This document shows, one piece after another, positions 25,219 to 34,257 of a stretch of 64,000 bases of DNA. The position numbers and the translations under genes were made by a program. Every line of letters begins with the position of its first letter. The first letter of the stretch is position 1. Source of the stretch: Terriglobales bacterium (GTDB taxonomy: Bacteria; Acidobacteriota; Terriglobia; Terriglobales; Acidobacteriaceae); NCBI GenBank assembly GCA_035567895.1, contig DATMPC010000001.1, forward strand, positions 1-64,000, read 5' to 3'. The notes beneath the pieces were generated by a model that was not told the origin of the DNA, made no database searches, and saw only the letters and a list, made by a program, of their open reading frames with translations.

Positions 25219-26421
25219 ATCGCGGGAACTCTGGCGGTGGAGGATCTCTGCTATCTGTTCGGCCTGGATTTCGCGATCAAAGTGTGAGGCCACGAACGAC
25301 CTTGCACTTTGACCCATTTCTTTGCGGAGTTCAGCAGACTCATATAGAACAAGGATCGCTTCAGCCAGCGCAGCATCATCCCCCGGCGGGACGAATATCC
25401 CGCCTTGAGATTTCTCGATGACTTCGCGAATCGCTCCATCAATTGCCAGCACTGTTGGTCGGCCAGCGGCCATATAGTCGAAAACCTTATTGGGATATGT
25501 GGTCTTCAGCATCCGGGCATCCTTCAAGGTCGCGACGCACACATCAGCCGCCGCCAAGACGTTCGGCATGTTCTCTTTCGATTGAGCTGCAACGAAGGAG
25601 ACATTATTCAGCCGAAGAGAATCGGCCTCACTCCGCAGCCGCGGAAGCTCTTTTCCGTCTCCGACAATCGCAAACACAATATCGGCCCGATGGTGCATGC
25701 GAGCCGCTGCCCTCAGCAAACAACCGATATCGTTCGCAAAGCCGAGGGCTCCTGCGTACATCACTACAAACTTGTCATGCATCCCGTGATCGCGGCGGAA
25801 AGCGTCGCCATTCAGCTCTGGGCAGTACATCGAAGTGTCGACACCATTGGGAATGACCGAAATCTTCGATTCAGGAATTCCCTGCTCCAGCAAATACTCG
25901 CGATACGACGGCGAGTTGACGATGATTTCTTTCGCTCGAGCGTAAAGGAAGGATTCGAGCCTCCGCGCAAACCATATGAGGACACGACCTCGGAGCAGAC
26001 CTAGACTTACGGCGAACTCGGGCCACAGATCGCGAATTTCCAGAATGAATGGACGGCGTCTCAGAGTGGCGATTAGCCATGCCGAGATCGCCTGAAATAG
26101 CGGCGGCGAAGTCCCGATCACTACGTCCGGGGTCTCAACTCGCAAGCCCGTGATCACCGCGGTGATCATGAAGCTAAGAAAAGCGACAACGCGTTGAAAA
26201 TAGCTGCGATGCCATCCTCCAATCGCCCCAGCGAAACGCACCTCAATTTGGTAGTGATTCGGAAATGCCGACTTCTCCTTTCCCGTGAGATAGCTGTACT
26301 GGCTGGTTACGATCGTGAATCGATGGCCCATACGAGCGAGCCTGCGCGCGAGCTCATAGTGCCTGGTCCCACCTGGATCCTGAGGTCCGCAAAATGCCTG
26401 ATGAATTAAGAGGATATGCAC
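25174..26421 (-). CDS. Glycosyltransferase family 4 (WbuB-like)
   Basis: 415-aa GT-B fold transferase. The N-terminal domain begins HILLIHQAFCGPQDPGGTRHYELARRL, as in WbuB-like sugar transferases. The GT4 C-terminal half contains VIPNGVDTSMY, VMYAGALGFANDI, FAIVGDGKELPRL, the E-rich region near ENMPNVLAAADVCVA, and KVFDYMAAGRPTVLAIDG. It likely adds a sugar to a lipid-linked precursor on the cytoplasmic membrane; donor and acceptor are unknown. The start is GTG 26421. It lies 31 bp downstream of the Wzy-like gene and is probably in its operon; the 3' end overlaps the FkbM gene. Confidence 0.9.
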   Translation of the reverse strand: MHILLIHQAFCGPQDPGGTRHYELARRLARMGHRFTIVTSQYSYLTGKEKSAFPNHYQIEVRFAGAIGGWHRSYFQRVVAFLSFMITAVITGLRVETPDVVIGTSPPLFQAISAWLIATLRRRPFILEIRDLWPEFAVSLGLLRGRVLIWFARRLESFLYARAKEIIVNSPSYREYLLEQGIPESKISVIPNGVDTSMYCPELNGDAFRRDHGMHDKFVVMYAGALGFANDIGCLLRAAARMHHRADIVFAIVGDGKELPRLRSEADSLRLNNVSFVAAQSKENMPNVLAAADVCVATLKDARMLKTTYPNKVFDYMAAGRPTVLAIDGAIREVIEKSQGGIFVPPGDDAALAEAILVLYESAELRKEMGQSARSFVASHFDREIQAEQIAEILHRQSSRDLAPIKDADVAVPRL

Positions 26422-26452
26422 TCAGATCTTCTCGATTGCAGCATTCGGAAAA

Positions 26453-27838
26453 CTAGGAAGACGAAGACTCCTGTGATGCGATTGGCTCAGGCACAACTCG
26501 TTTGCGCACGCGAGGCGTTTTTAGAATCGGCTGCGTGTACAGGACTCCGCTCGTTCGTCTTGAAAAGAAATGCAGTGCGACGATGACTGCGAGCGGAAGC
26601 ATGTTGATGATGGTAAAGACAAACAGCGAGATCAATCCATCGCGGAAGACTTGAATCAAATTGGACGCAACCAGCAAGTAGGAAAAATGTATGAGCGAGA
26701 AATAGCCCGCGCGATACACAGCCTCGAACCAGACACCCATCAGGTAGGCCCACGCGAAAGACATGATCACAATGCCGGGATAGGAAAAGTTGAGATAGAA
26801 CTCTCCCAGCATCGTGACCACCATTCCGTCGTCCGCCATAGGTCGTTCTTTGGTTGAAATTTCATGCTCATATCGGGTCAAACCAGGTTTCTCCGGCCAC
26901 CACTGGCGAGGCACAACGACGGTGAGCAGACCCTCGTACGTTCTACCCCAATAAAGATGGCCATGTGCATCAGCGAGGGTAAGTGCGCTGGCAAACTGGT
27001 CCAGGATCATCTCATCTGGATGATCGCCGTGAAAGACCTTCGCGATTTCAGATTGCGCACTCTCCCAGACGTCTCCTATTGGCTGGCTCGCCTGCAGCCG
27101 CTGGCCTATTCCCTTTAAGGGAAAGAACAGCAGAGCAGAAACTAGCAGACCTGCGATTCCCGCGGCGCTGGGCCAACGGCGCCCTCGGCGGTCAACATAG
27201 ATTTGCATGAGAAGAATGAGTGGTATCAGTAGGCGAAAGCGAAAATTCCCCTGATAGATGACCCAGCCCATGTACGCCGATAGCGAGATCACCAGGCTTG
27301 GCTTGAACCCATACCAGTAAATCAAGGCAAGCAAACTCAATCCAGCCCAGGTTTGAGCAATGATTGCCCAATTTGAGTACACCAAAGCGGGTTCGATAGG
27401 TTGCGCAGGAACTCCCGGAAACCTGCTCCATAACAGCATCGCGACGCACCCGGCCGGGATGCAGATTGCTGCGACCAGCTTGAGAATTTCCGGCTGTAAC
27501 GCTCGCGGGCGCTCTAGCCGCTTCGTCAGAGCTAGTGTCGCTGCTCTATGACTGGCCAAAATCCAGGCGCACGTCATCGCTATGAGAGCCAGGTCCGCTA
27601 ACATCATGGCTCTCGAAATCTCCACTTCCGAAACAGGAATCGAACCTTTCCACGAGAATAGCGTTGTCGCTCCATTCAGGATCGCCAAGGCACGAACACT
27701 GATGAATCCACAATGGAAGGCGAAGTAGACGGTAGCTGGGTGCGTGACAGACAGCCTGGCGAATGCCGCTAAACATGCGACGCAACAAATCACGACGGTT
27801 GCGTCTAACAGCACCGCATTAAATAAGGAAAAGGCCAC
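26453..27838 (-). CDS. Wzy-like polysaccharide polymerase
   Basis: 461-aa membrane protein with about ten to twelve hydrophobic segments and a large loop (about 300-350, with VPRQWWPEKPGLTRYEHEIS and DDGMVVTMLGEFYLNF). The loop and the following GxxxM-like segment match the O-antigen/oligosaccharide repeat polymerase family, which joins lipid-linked repeat units in the periplasm. It starts at GTG 27838. The downstream glycosyltransferase supports a glycan role. The 230-bp upstream gap before the divergent DUF5715 gene should carry both promoters. Confidence 0.75.
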   Translation of the reverse strand: MAFSLFNAVLLDATVVICCVACLAAFARLSVTHPATVYFAFHCGFISVRALAILNGATTLFSWKGSIPVSEVEISRAMMLADLALIAMTCAWILASHRAATLALTKRLERPRALQPEILKLVAAICIPAGCVAMLLWSRFPGVPAQPIEPALVYSNWAIIAQTWAGLSLLALIYWYGFKPSLVISLSAYMGWVIYQGNFRFRLLIPLILLMQIYVDRRGRRWPSAAGIAGLLVSALLFFPLKGIGQRLQASQPIGDVWESAQSEIAKVFHGDHPDEMILDQFASALTLADAHGHLYWGRTYEGLLTVVVPRQWWPEKPGLTRYEHEISTKERPMADDGMVVTMLGEFYLNFSYPGIVIMSFAWAYLMGVWFEAVYRAGYFSLIHFSYLLVASNLIQVFRDGLISLFVFTIINMLPLAVIVALHFFSRRTSGVLYTQPILKTPRVRKRVVPEPIASQESSSS

Positions 27839-28068
27839 CGTTCAGCCCTCGAGGGGTGGGCAGGATAGCACAAACGTCCGATTCTTCCTGATTTCGCCGG
27901 TTTCCAACCCGCGAATACCGGTACTTCCTCCTAGCACGAAAGTCGTAATACCTTACCCACTATCTTCTTGTTACCAAAGGGAGAACCCAGCTAATATCTG
28001 GTTGCATCTTAAGTAAGGCTTCGGAGATGCTGTAGGGGACCCACGCAGTTAAAAGGGCCCAGGGGCAC

Positions 28069-28836
28069 ATGCGTCGCATTTCTCTACTATTCGTGTTGTT
28101 AAGTGTCACGCTGTCGGCCCAGGCTGACGTTCACAGCCTGTCGAGCCGGCATACGAACCGGCGTGTGACTTCTTCGCGCCGCCACCATCGCCGTCCTCAT
28201 CTTCGCCGCCTGCGTTTTTACGGACCTCCGGTTGCGCCTGAGCTGCGCGGATCCCGCGACTCGCTGCTCAAGCAGAACTCGGAGATCGATCAGGCAGGAT
28301 TGGTGCGCATCGAAGATGACGCTGCGCTCGAGCAGCTTGAAGCTCGAGGCGTACTCATACCAATCCCGGCCAGCGATCATCTAAGAATCAATCCGTCGCT
28401 TAAAGAGAATCGCCGCTACGCGCGTCCCTGGACAGTGCAGTTTATCGACGACATGGCGCAGGAGTTTTATAACCAGTTCGGCAAGCCGCTCACGGTTACA
28501 TCGGCGGTCCGGACCGCCGCGCAGCAGCGCCGCTTGACGCGTACGAATCACAATGCTGCACCGGCGGAGGGCGAAGTTGCTTCATCGCATCTTGCCGGAA
28601 CCACCGTGGACATCGGCAAGCGTTGGCTGAGCCGCAAGCAGCACAAGTGGATTGCTGATTATCTAGCGCGCATGAAAGAGCAGGACATCATCGAGCCTGA
28701 AGAGGAGCGTCGCCAGGCGTGCTTCCACGTGATGGTTTCGCAGCGCTACCCGTATCCAGTAGCAATTCAGACCAAGGCTACGGAGCCAGTTGAAGCTCCG
28801 CCGGTAGCCCCGATTCTTCCGCTTGGTCCTGAATAA
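28069..28836 (+). CDS. DUF5715 exported protein, LAS-peptidase-like
   Basis: 255-aa exported protein: signal peptide (about 1-19), an Arg/His-rich stretch (about 28-52), then a domain with LTVTSAVRTAAQQRRL, SSHLAGTTVDIGKR and CFHVMVSQRYP. These three segments line up with the LAS/M15 zinc peptidase pattern: a TSxxR motif, S-x-H-x2-G-x3-D supplying a His and an Asp ligand, and a late His. Inference: a peptidoglycan D,D- or L,D-carboxypeptidase-like enzyme, or a derived binder. It ends in a Pro-rich tail. AGGGG sits 4 bp before the ATG. An intrinsic terminator-like hairpin follows. Confidence 0.78.
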   Translation: MRRISLLFVLLSVTLSAQADVHSLSSRHTNRRVTSSRRHHRRPHLRRLRFYGPPVAPELRGSRDSLLKQNSEIDQAGLVRIEDDAALEQLEARGVLIPIPASDHLRINPSLKENRRYARPWTVQFIDDMAQEFYNQFGKPLTVTSAVRTAAQQRRLTRTNHNAAPAEGEVASSHLAGTTVDIGKRWLSRKQHKWIADYLARMKEQDIIEPEEERRQACFHVMVSQRYPYPVAIQTKATEPVEAPPVAPILPLGPE

Positions 28837-28868
28837 TTGGCTGATACTGCCATCATGTAGAATTCCCA

Positions 28869-28892
28869 AAAGGCCGCGTTCAGGCGGCCTTT
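28869..28892 (+). terminator. Rho-independent terminator candidate
   Basis: AAAGGCCGC (28869-28877) pairs perfectly with GCGGCCTTT (28884-28892) around a 6-nt loop, with A-rich sequence before and a short T-rich tract after. It lies between the DUF5715 gene and the dipeptidase gene and should separate their transcripts. Confidence 0.7.
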
Positions 28893-28921
28893 AACTTTCT
28901 ATCAAGGACAAATTCTCGACG

Positions 28922-30211
28922 ATGCTGCCACGGATCGTGCTGTGCGCGGTGGTAAGCTTCCTGACCATTCCTTCACTTATGGCGCAGACCAAACCGGCAA
29001 GAAAGCCGGTGAAATCGCTCACGGCAAAGCAGATTCACAGCTCCTCGCTTGTAATAGACACTCACGCCGACACCACGCAGCGCCTCCTCGACGACAACTT
29101 TGACATGGCTAATCCGCCAGTCGGAGACCAAGGCAATCTCGATTTTGCCAAAGCCAAAGCGGGTAACCTGGGAGCGGAATTCTTCTCGATCTGGGTTGAG
29201 CCCAAAGAATTCAAGGGCCAGTACGCTCATCGGACGCTGGCGTTGATTGATTCTGTGTATCGGCAGGCTGCGAAGCATCCCGACAAAATGACGATGGCTT
29301 TCTCAACCGCAGACATTGAACGTGCGCACCGCGAGCACAAGCTTGCGGCGCTCCTAGGTATTGAAGGCGGGCATTCGATCGAGAACGATCTTCATCTGCT
29401 GCGTGACTACTATCGCCTCGGCGTGCGTTACATGACCCTCACATGGTCAAACACAAACGAGTGGGCGGATTCCTCCGGCGACATCAATGACACAAACGTA
29501 CAGCACCACAACGGGCTTACTGAATTCGGCAAAGACGTTGTCTACGAGATGAATCGGTTGGGCATGATCGTCGATGTTTCCCATGTCTCCGATAAGACCT
29601 TCTATGACACTCTGCTGGCGAGCCGCGCTCCGGTGATCGCCTCGCATTCGTCTTCGCGGACTCTTACGAATCATCCACGTAACATGACGGATAACATGCT
29701 GCGCGAAATTGGGCGTCGCGGCGGGGTTGTGATGGTGAACTACTACTCTGCATTCGTCGATGAAAACTGGCGTCAAGCTTACGAAGCGCAGGCAAAGGAG
29801 CGTACCGCGGCCATTGATGCCGTGGCACAGCAATATAAAGACGCCGATCCGGTCACACGGTATCGCGAGACGGATAAGGTCGCAAAGCAGTGGGCAGCGA
29901 AGATTCCGCGTCCTCCGTTTGAGGCGATCATCAATCACATCGATCACGTCGCCCGGGTTGCTGGTGTAGACCATACGGGTCTCGGCTCGGATTTTGACGG
30001 AACTCCGTCGATGCCGGAAGGCCTTGACTCCGCCGCCGATCTTCCCAAGATCACAGATGCTCTGTTAAAACGTGGATACACGGCTGAGCAAATTCGCAAG
30101 ATTCTGGGTGGCAATCTATTGCGAGTATTCAGGGAAGTGGAACAGTTAAGTCGCAAGTTGAATGCTGCGGAGAGACCTTCTCTCGCGCGCCAGATGAGTT
30201 CATCGAAGTAA
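28922..30211 (+). CDS. Membrane dipeptidase (peptidase family M19)
   Basis: 429-aa exported dinuclear zinc dipeptidase that hydrolyses dipeptides, in this family often including D-amino acid C-termini. A signal peptide (about 1-21) ends near SLMAQ. Zinc-site motifs are all present: DTHADT (His-x-Asp), GIEGGHSIEND (bridging Glu), IASHSSSRTLTNHPRNM (two His), and GLGSDFDG (Asp). Length and motif order match the family. Inference from location: it could recycle peptides from wall turnover, consistent with the preceding LAS-like gene. The gene for a cyclophilin follows after 30 bp. Confidence 0.93.
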   Translation: MLPRIVLCAVVSFLTIPSLMAQTKPARKPVKSLTAKQIHSSSLVIDTHADTTQRLLDDNFDMANPPVGDQGNLDFAKAKAGNLGAEFFSIWVEPKEFKGQYAHRTLALIDSVYRQAAKHPDKMTMAFSTADIERAHREHKLAALLGIEGGHSIENDLHLLRDYYRLGVRYMTLTWSNTNEWADSSGDINDTNVQHHNGLTEFGKDVVYEMNRLGMIVDVSHVSDKTFYDTLLASRAPVIASHSSSRTLTNHPRNMTDNMLREIGRRGGVVMVNYYSAFVDENWRQAYEAQAKERTAAIDAVAQQYKDADPVTRYRETDKVAKQWAAKIPRPPFEAIINHIDHVARVAGVDHTGLGSDFDGTPSMPEGLDSAADLPKITDALLKRGYTAEQIRKILGGNLLRVFREVEQLSRKLNAAERPSLARQMSSSK

Positions 30212-30241
30212 AATTCACGTCGAGACCTTTTGAGAGAGACA

Positions 30242-31003
30242 ATGAGAACTTTTCTTAGCGTTCTTGTTTGCATCGCATTCTCCTTTGCGGTCGCCCAAAC
30301 CAGCACTACCACTCACAAGGCAAGCACCGCGCATCGAACCGCTTCGACAACCCAATCGACAGCTCCACAGGCGACTCCGGCCGAAAATCCTAAAGCGATC
30401 TTTCACACCACAGCCGGCGACCTTACTTGTGAGCTATTCCCCAAACAGGCGCCAAAGACCGTCGCGAACTTCATCGGACTTGCCAACGGAACCAAAGAAT
30501 GGACGAATCCTGATACACGCAAGCTGCAGAAGGGTGTCCCGCTCTATAACGGAACGATCTTTCATCGCGTAATTCCGAACTTCATGATTCAAGGCGGCGA
30601 TCCGTTGGCCAACGGCCAGGGTGGACCGGGCTATAGCTTCGAAGACGAATTCTCACCGGATCTCAAGTTCGACGTTCCAGGACGACTGGCCATGGCGAAC
30701 TCTGGACCGGCAACGAACGGCTCGCAGTTCTTCATCACTGAAGTGCCCACGCCTCACCTCGATGGAAGGCACACAATCTTTGGCCAGTGCACTCCCGAGA
30801 GCGTGGAACTCGTCAAACACATTGCTCGCAAAGCTGCTGATCCCCGCGATAACCGGCCCTATGATCCGGTGAAGATTAACAACATCGAGTTCACCGGACT
30901 ACCGAAGCCAGCAGCAGCTGCAAAGAAACCAACAACTGGGAAAAAGAGCACCGCAACCAGCAAAACTCCTGCTCCCAAACAGCCAGCACCGAAGCAGCGA
31001 TAA
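30242..31003 (+). CDS. Exported cyclophilin-type peptidylprolyl isomerase
   Basis: 253-aa periplasmic prolyl isomerase. The signal peptide (about 1-19, ending FAVAQ) and a Thr/Ala/Ser-rich linker lead to a cyclophilin domain (about 50-210) with FHRVIPNFMIQGGDP, GPGYSFEDEF, LAMANSGPATNGSQFFIT and LDGRHTIFGQC. The catalytic Arg in FHRV and the QFFIT residues are conserved. The C-terminus is a Lys/Pro/Thr tail. ATG 30242 is preferred over a TTG 12 bp earlier. It is a paralogue of the cytoplasmic cyclophilin at 32580 and is followed by dinB-like after 16 bp. Confidence 0.93.
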   Translation: MRTFLSVLVCIAFSFAVAQTSTTTHKASTAHRTASTTQSTAPQATPAENPKAIFHTTAGDLTCELFPKQAPKTVANFIGLANGTKEWTNPDTRKLQKGVPLYNGTIFHRVIPNFMIQGGDPLANGQGGPGYSFEDEFSPDLKFDVPGRLAMANSGPATNGSQFFITEVPTPHLDGRHTIFGQCTPESVELVKHIARKAADPRDNRPYDPVKINNIEFTGLPKPAAAAKKPTTGKKSTATSKTPAPKQPAPKQR

Positions 31004-31019
31004 CGAAAGTGGTGAGTCT

Positions 31020-31520
31020 ATGACCATTGCTCAGCAACTACTTCCGGAATTCGATCAGGAAATGGGCACCACGCGCCGTACGTTGGAACGGGTGCCCAAC
31101 GAAAAGTGGGACTGGCGTCCGCATCCCAAATCGAGCACCATGGGATGGCTTGCCGGACATCTCGCCAATATCCCAACCTGGACGAACCATGGCATCGATC
31201 TCGACAAACTTGACATAGCGCCCGAAGGAAAACCTTTGCGCGGCTCACCGATTGCCACACGCGAGAAAGCGCTGGAAGCCTTTGATCGCAACGTGAAAGC
31301 CGCGCGGGCTGCCATTGCAGCCGCAAGCGACGAACATCTCAGTGCGGGATGGAGTTTGATTTCGAATGGTCGTCCGATCTTCACGCTCCCGCGCGCAGCT
31401 GTGCTTCGAAGCTTCGTGATGAGTCATATGATCCATCATCGCGCACAGCTCGGAGTGTACCTGCGCTTGAATGACATTCCTGTTCCGGCAACCTATGGGC
31501 CGTCGGCCGACGAAAGCTAA
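31020..31520 (+). CDS. DinB-family protein
   Basis: 166-aa four-helix-bundle protein of the DinB/YfiT type. Family members are metal-binding and include thiol-dependent transferases and DNA-damage-induced proteins of unknown role. Metal ligands are suggested by His47 in WLAGHLANI and the late pair in SHMIHHRAQLGVYL. The motif LNDIPVPATYGPSADE at the end is common in this family. It is 16 bp downstream of the exported cyclophilin. The convergent Rsm22 gene ends 15 bp away with no terminator visible between them. Confidence 0.88.
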   Translation: MTIAQQLLPEFDQEMGTTRRTLERVPNEKWDWRPHPKSSTMGWLAGHLANIPTWTNHGIDLDKLDIAPEGKPLRGSPIATREKALEAFDRNVKAARAAIAAASDEHLSAGWSLISNGRPIFTLPRAAVLRSFVMSHMIHHRAQLGVYLRLNDIPVPATYGPSADES

Positions 31521-31535
31521 GTTAACGGTACGCAA

Positions 31536-32495
31536 TTAGAGCGCGTCGCCCCATCCGGCTTTCCTAGCATCCTTGTACTTTGCGCCTTGCTTCTTCGAAA
31601 CGGTTTCCCGTTTCAGGCCCTCGACGGTGCACAGTTCCAGTTCCACATGGCCAGAGTGCTTGCGCGGGTGACGCAGTATTCGAGCGGATGGAAGTGAGAT
31701 CGGCTCCCTGGCTACAGCGACGTAGGAATACTTCTCATCTTCATAACCGAGCGTCGCTAACTTCGCATGCCGATGCTCGGAGCTTCGTTCGAGCCGCTCC
31801 GCGAAGCGGCACCAGTTTCCATCTCTCATCGGACACTCATTTCCATGCGGACAAGGCGCAACAACATGGGCGCCAGCTGCAATCAGTTCTTGACGAGCTT
31901 CACGGATACGCTCGAATCCCGCCGGAGTACCAGGCTCAATGATGAGAAATAACTTGCCAGCCCGCTGCCAACCGGCACGCGCAAGGGCAGGCACATCGTT
32001 CGAAGGAAGCTCATTGAGGACGTACGAGATCGTCACCAGATCGAAAGCGTTTGAGGAAAGCGACTGCATAACACTTCCCTGTCGCCACTCTGCGCTTCGA
32101 ATCGACTCCAGCTTTGAATTCTTGGAGAGCTGCTTCCCTATTGCGATCCACTCAGTCATGTCCTCGACCAGAACGATTCGAGAGAGCTCCATGAAAAGCT
32201 CAGCAGCAGCCCACATTGCTGTTCCAGGTCCGGCGCCCAAATCGAGCATGCTTTCGATCCGCAATCCGGGGATTCTTCGGCGCACTTCCCGCAACACGCA
32301 CGCGACCACCGCGTAAGTTGCGGGCAAGCGGCTAATCAAATAGGCCGCTTGATGCAGCCTGTCGAGCTGTGGCCTGCCCTTGCGCGCGCCCCGATATCCG
32401 GCGGTAAGTTCCGCGGAGGCACGTGCTAATTCGGCTGGTGCAATGCCCCGCGTGAGCTCATCGATTCCTTGCGTCAATTCCGGCGGGAGTTGCAT
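31536..32495 (-). CDS. Rsm22-family ribosome-associated methyltransferase-like protein
   Basis: 319-aa protein of the Rsm22 family, related to mitochondrial METTL17, involved in small-subunit assembly. The SAM site is LDLGAGPGTAMWAA (about 83-96) and ISYVLNELP follows. Four Cys occur in the family arrangement CPHGNECPMRDGNWCRF plus a late Cys in ELCTVEG; in the mitochondrial relatives such Cys hold an iron-sulfur cluster, so a cluster is plausible here. The C-terminus is Lys-rich, suited to rRNA contact. It stands divergent from the cyclophilin gene at 32580. Confidence 0.85.
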   Translation of the reverse strand: MQLPPELTQGIDELTRGIAPAELARASAELTAGYRGARKGRPQLDRLHQAAYLISRLPATYAVVACVLREVRRRIPGLRIESMLDLGAGPGTAMWAAAELFMELSRIVLVEDMTEWIAIGKQLSKNSKLESIRSAEWRQGSVMQSLSSNAFDLVTISYVLNELPSNDVPALARAGWQRAGKLFLIIEPGTPAGFERIREARQELIAAGAHVVAPCPHGNECPMRDGNWCRFAERLERSSEHRHAKLATLGYEDEKYSYVAVAREPISLPSARILRHPRKHSGHVELELCTVEGLKRETVSKKQGAKYKDARKAGWGDAL

Positions 32496-32579
32496 TGAAG
32501 TTTGTGAGTTGAATGGGTAGAAATCGCTTTCGATGTTTTAGACTACTCGTTTGCACTTCTCACAGCAGAAAGGACATGC

Positions 32580-33110
32580 ATGGCCCGTCAATCTGGAACT
32601 TACGCCACCTTTGATACCACGGTGGGGAAGATCGTCTGCCGGCTCTTCGAAAAAGAGGCGCCGAACACGGTTAAGAATTTCACTGATTTAGCGCAGGGAA
32701 AGCGCGACTGGAGCGACAACATCAGCGGCAAGAAGGGTCCTGGCCCGCTGTATAACGGAACCATTTTTCACCGCGTGATTCCCGACTTCATGGTCCAGGG
32801 CGGTGACCCAAGCGGAACGGGCATGGGTGGACCAGGCTACAAATTTGCCGACGAAACCAAAGGCTCTCCCCACAAGTTCGACAAGCCGGGCAAGCTCGCT
32901 ATGGCTAACTCTGGTCCCAATACAAATGGCAGTCAGTTTTTCATCACGGTTGCCGCCACACCGTGGCTCACAGGCAATCACACGATCTTCGGTGAGGTAG
33001 TGGAAGGTCAGGATATTGTTGACGCAATCACGAAGGTCAAGCGCAACTCGCAAGACAAGCCTGCTCAGGATGTGAAAATCAACGGCGTCAAAATCGAAGC
33101 CGTCGCTTAG
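32580..33110 (+). CDS. Cytoplasmic cyclophilin peptidylprolyl isomerase
   Basis: 176-aa single-domain cyclophilin without a signal peptide. Motifs: FHRVIPDFMVQGGDPSGTG, GPGYKFADE, LAMANSGPNTNGSQFFIT and LTGNHTIFGEV. All active-site residues usual for bacterial cyclophilins are visible. AAAGGA lies 7 bp before the ATG. The end converges with mdh across a perfect 22-bp palindrome that may terminate both transcripts. Confidence 0.94.
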   Translation: MARQSGTYATFDTTVGKIVCRLFEKEAPNTVKNFTDLAQGKRDWSDNISGKKGPGPLYNGTIFHRVIPDFMVQGGDPSGTGMGGPGYKFADETKGSPHKFDKPGKLAMANSGPNTNGSQFFITVAATPWLTGNHTIFGEVVEGQDIVDAITKVKRNSQDKPAQDVKINGVKIEAVA

Positions 33111-33119
33111 TGCCTTCAT

Positions 33120-33145
33120 GGTAGAGACGCAGCATGCTGCGTCTC
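33120..33145. repeat. GAGACGCA...TGCGTCTC palindrome, copy 3
   Basis: These 26 bp are identical to 4825-4850: GGTA followed by a perfect 22-bp palindrome. The element lies between the convergent cyclophilin and mdh genes. A hairpin of 10-11 bp would form in either transcript, so it may serve as a bidirectional terminator, although no long T-run follows. Confidence 0.7.
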
Positions 33146-33151
33146 TTCAGC

Positions 33152-34102
<951 letters not shown>

Positions 34103-34119
34103 TTAGGAAAAGCAAGAGC

Positions 34120-34249
34120 GAACACGGAGGACACGAAGGTCACGGAAGGAGGTTTGTTGCGTCGTTGCAAAGGATAGGTAACTAGATACCTAAGAATGCC
34201 GAGAACTTCTGGCGTTGCCTCCCTCGTTGTCCTCGTGCCCTCCGTGTTC
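34120..34249. repeat. Inverted repeat between icd and mdh
   Basis: GAACACGGAGG (34120-34130) and CCTCCGTGTTC (34239-34249) are perfect 11-bp arms. Both are followed inward by similar purine-rich or pyrimidine-rich short repeats (acacgaaggtcacgg; gtcctcgtgcc). The layout resembles a small dispersed intergenic element filling nearly the whole gap. It would form a long imperfect hairpin in an icd-mdh transcript. Confidence 0.5.
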
Positions 34250-34257
34250 AAATATCT

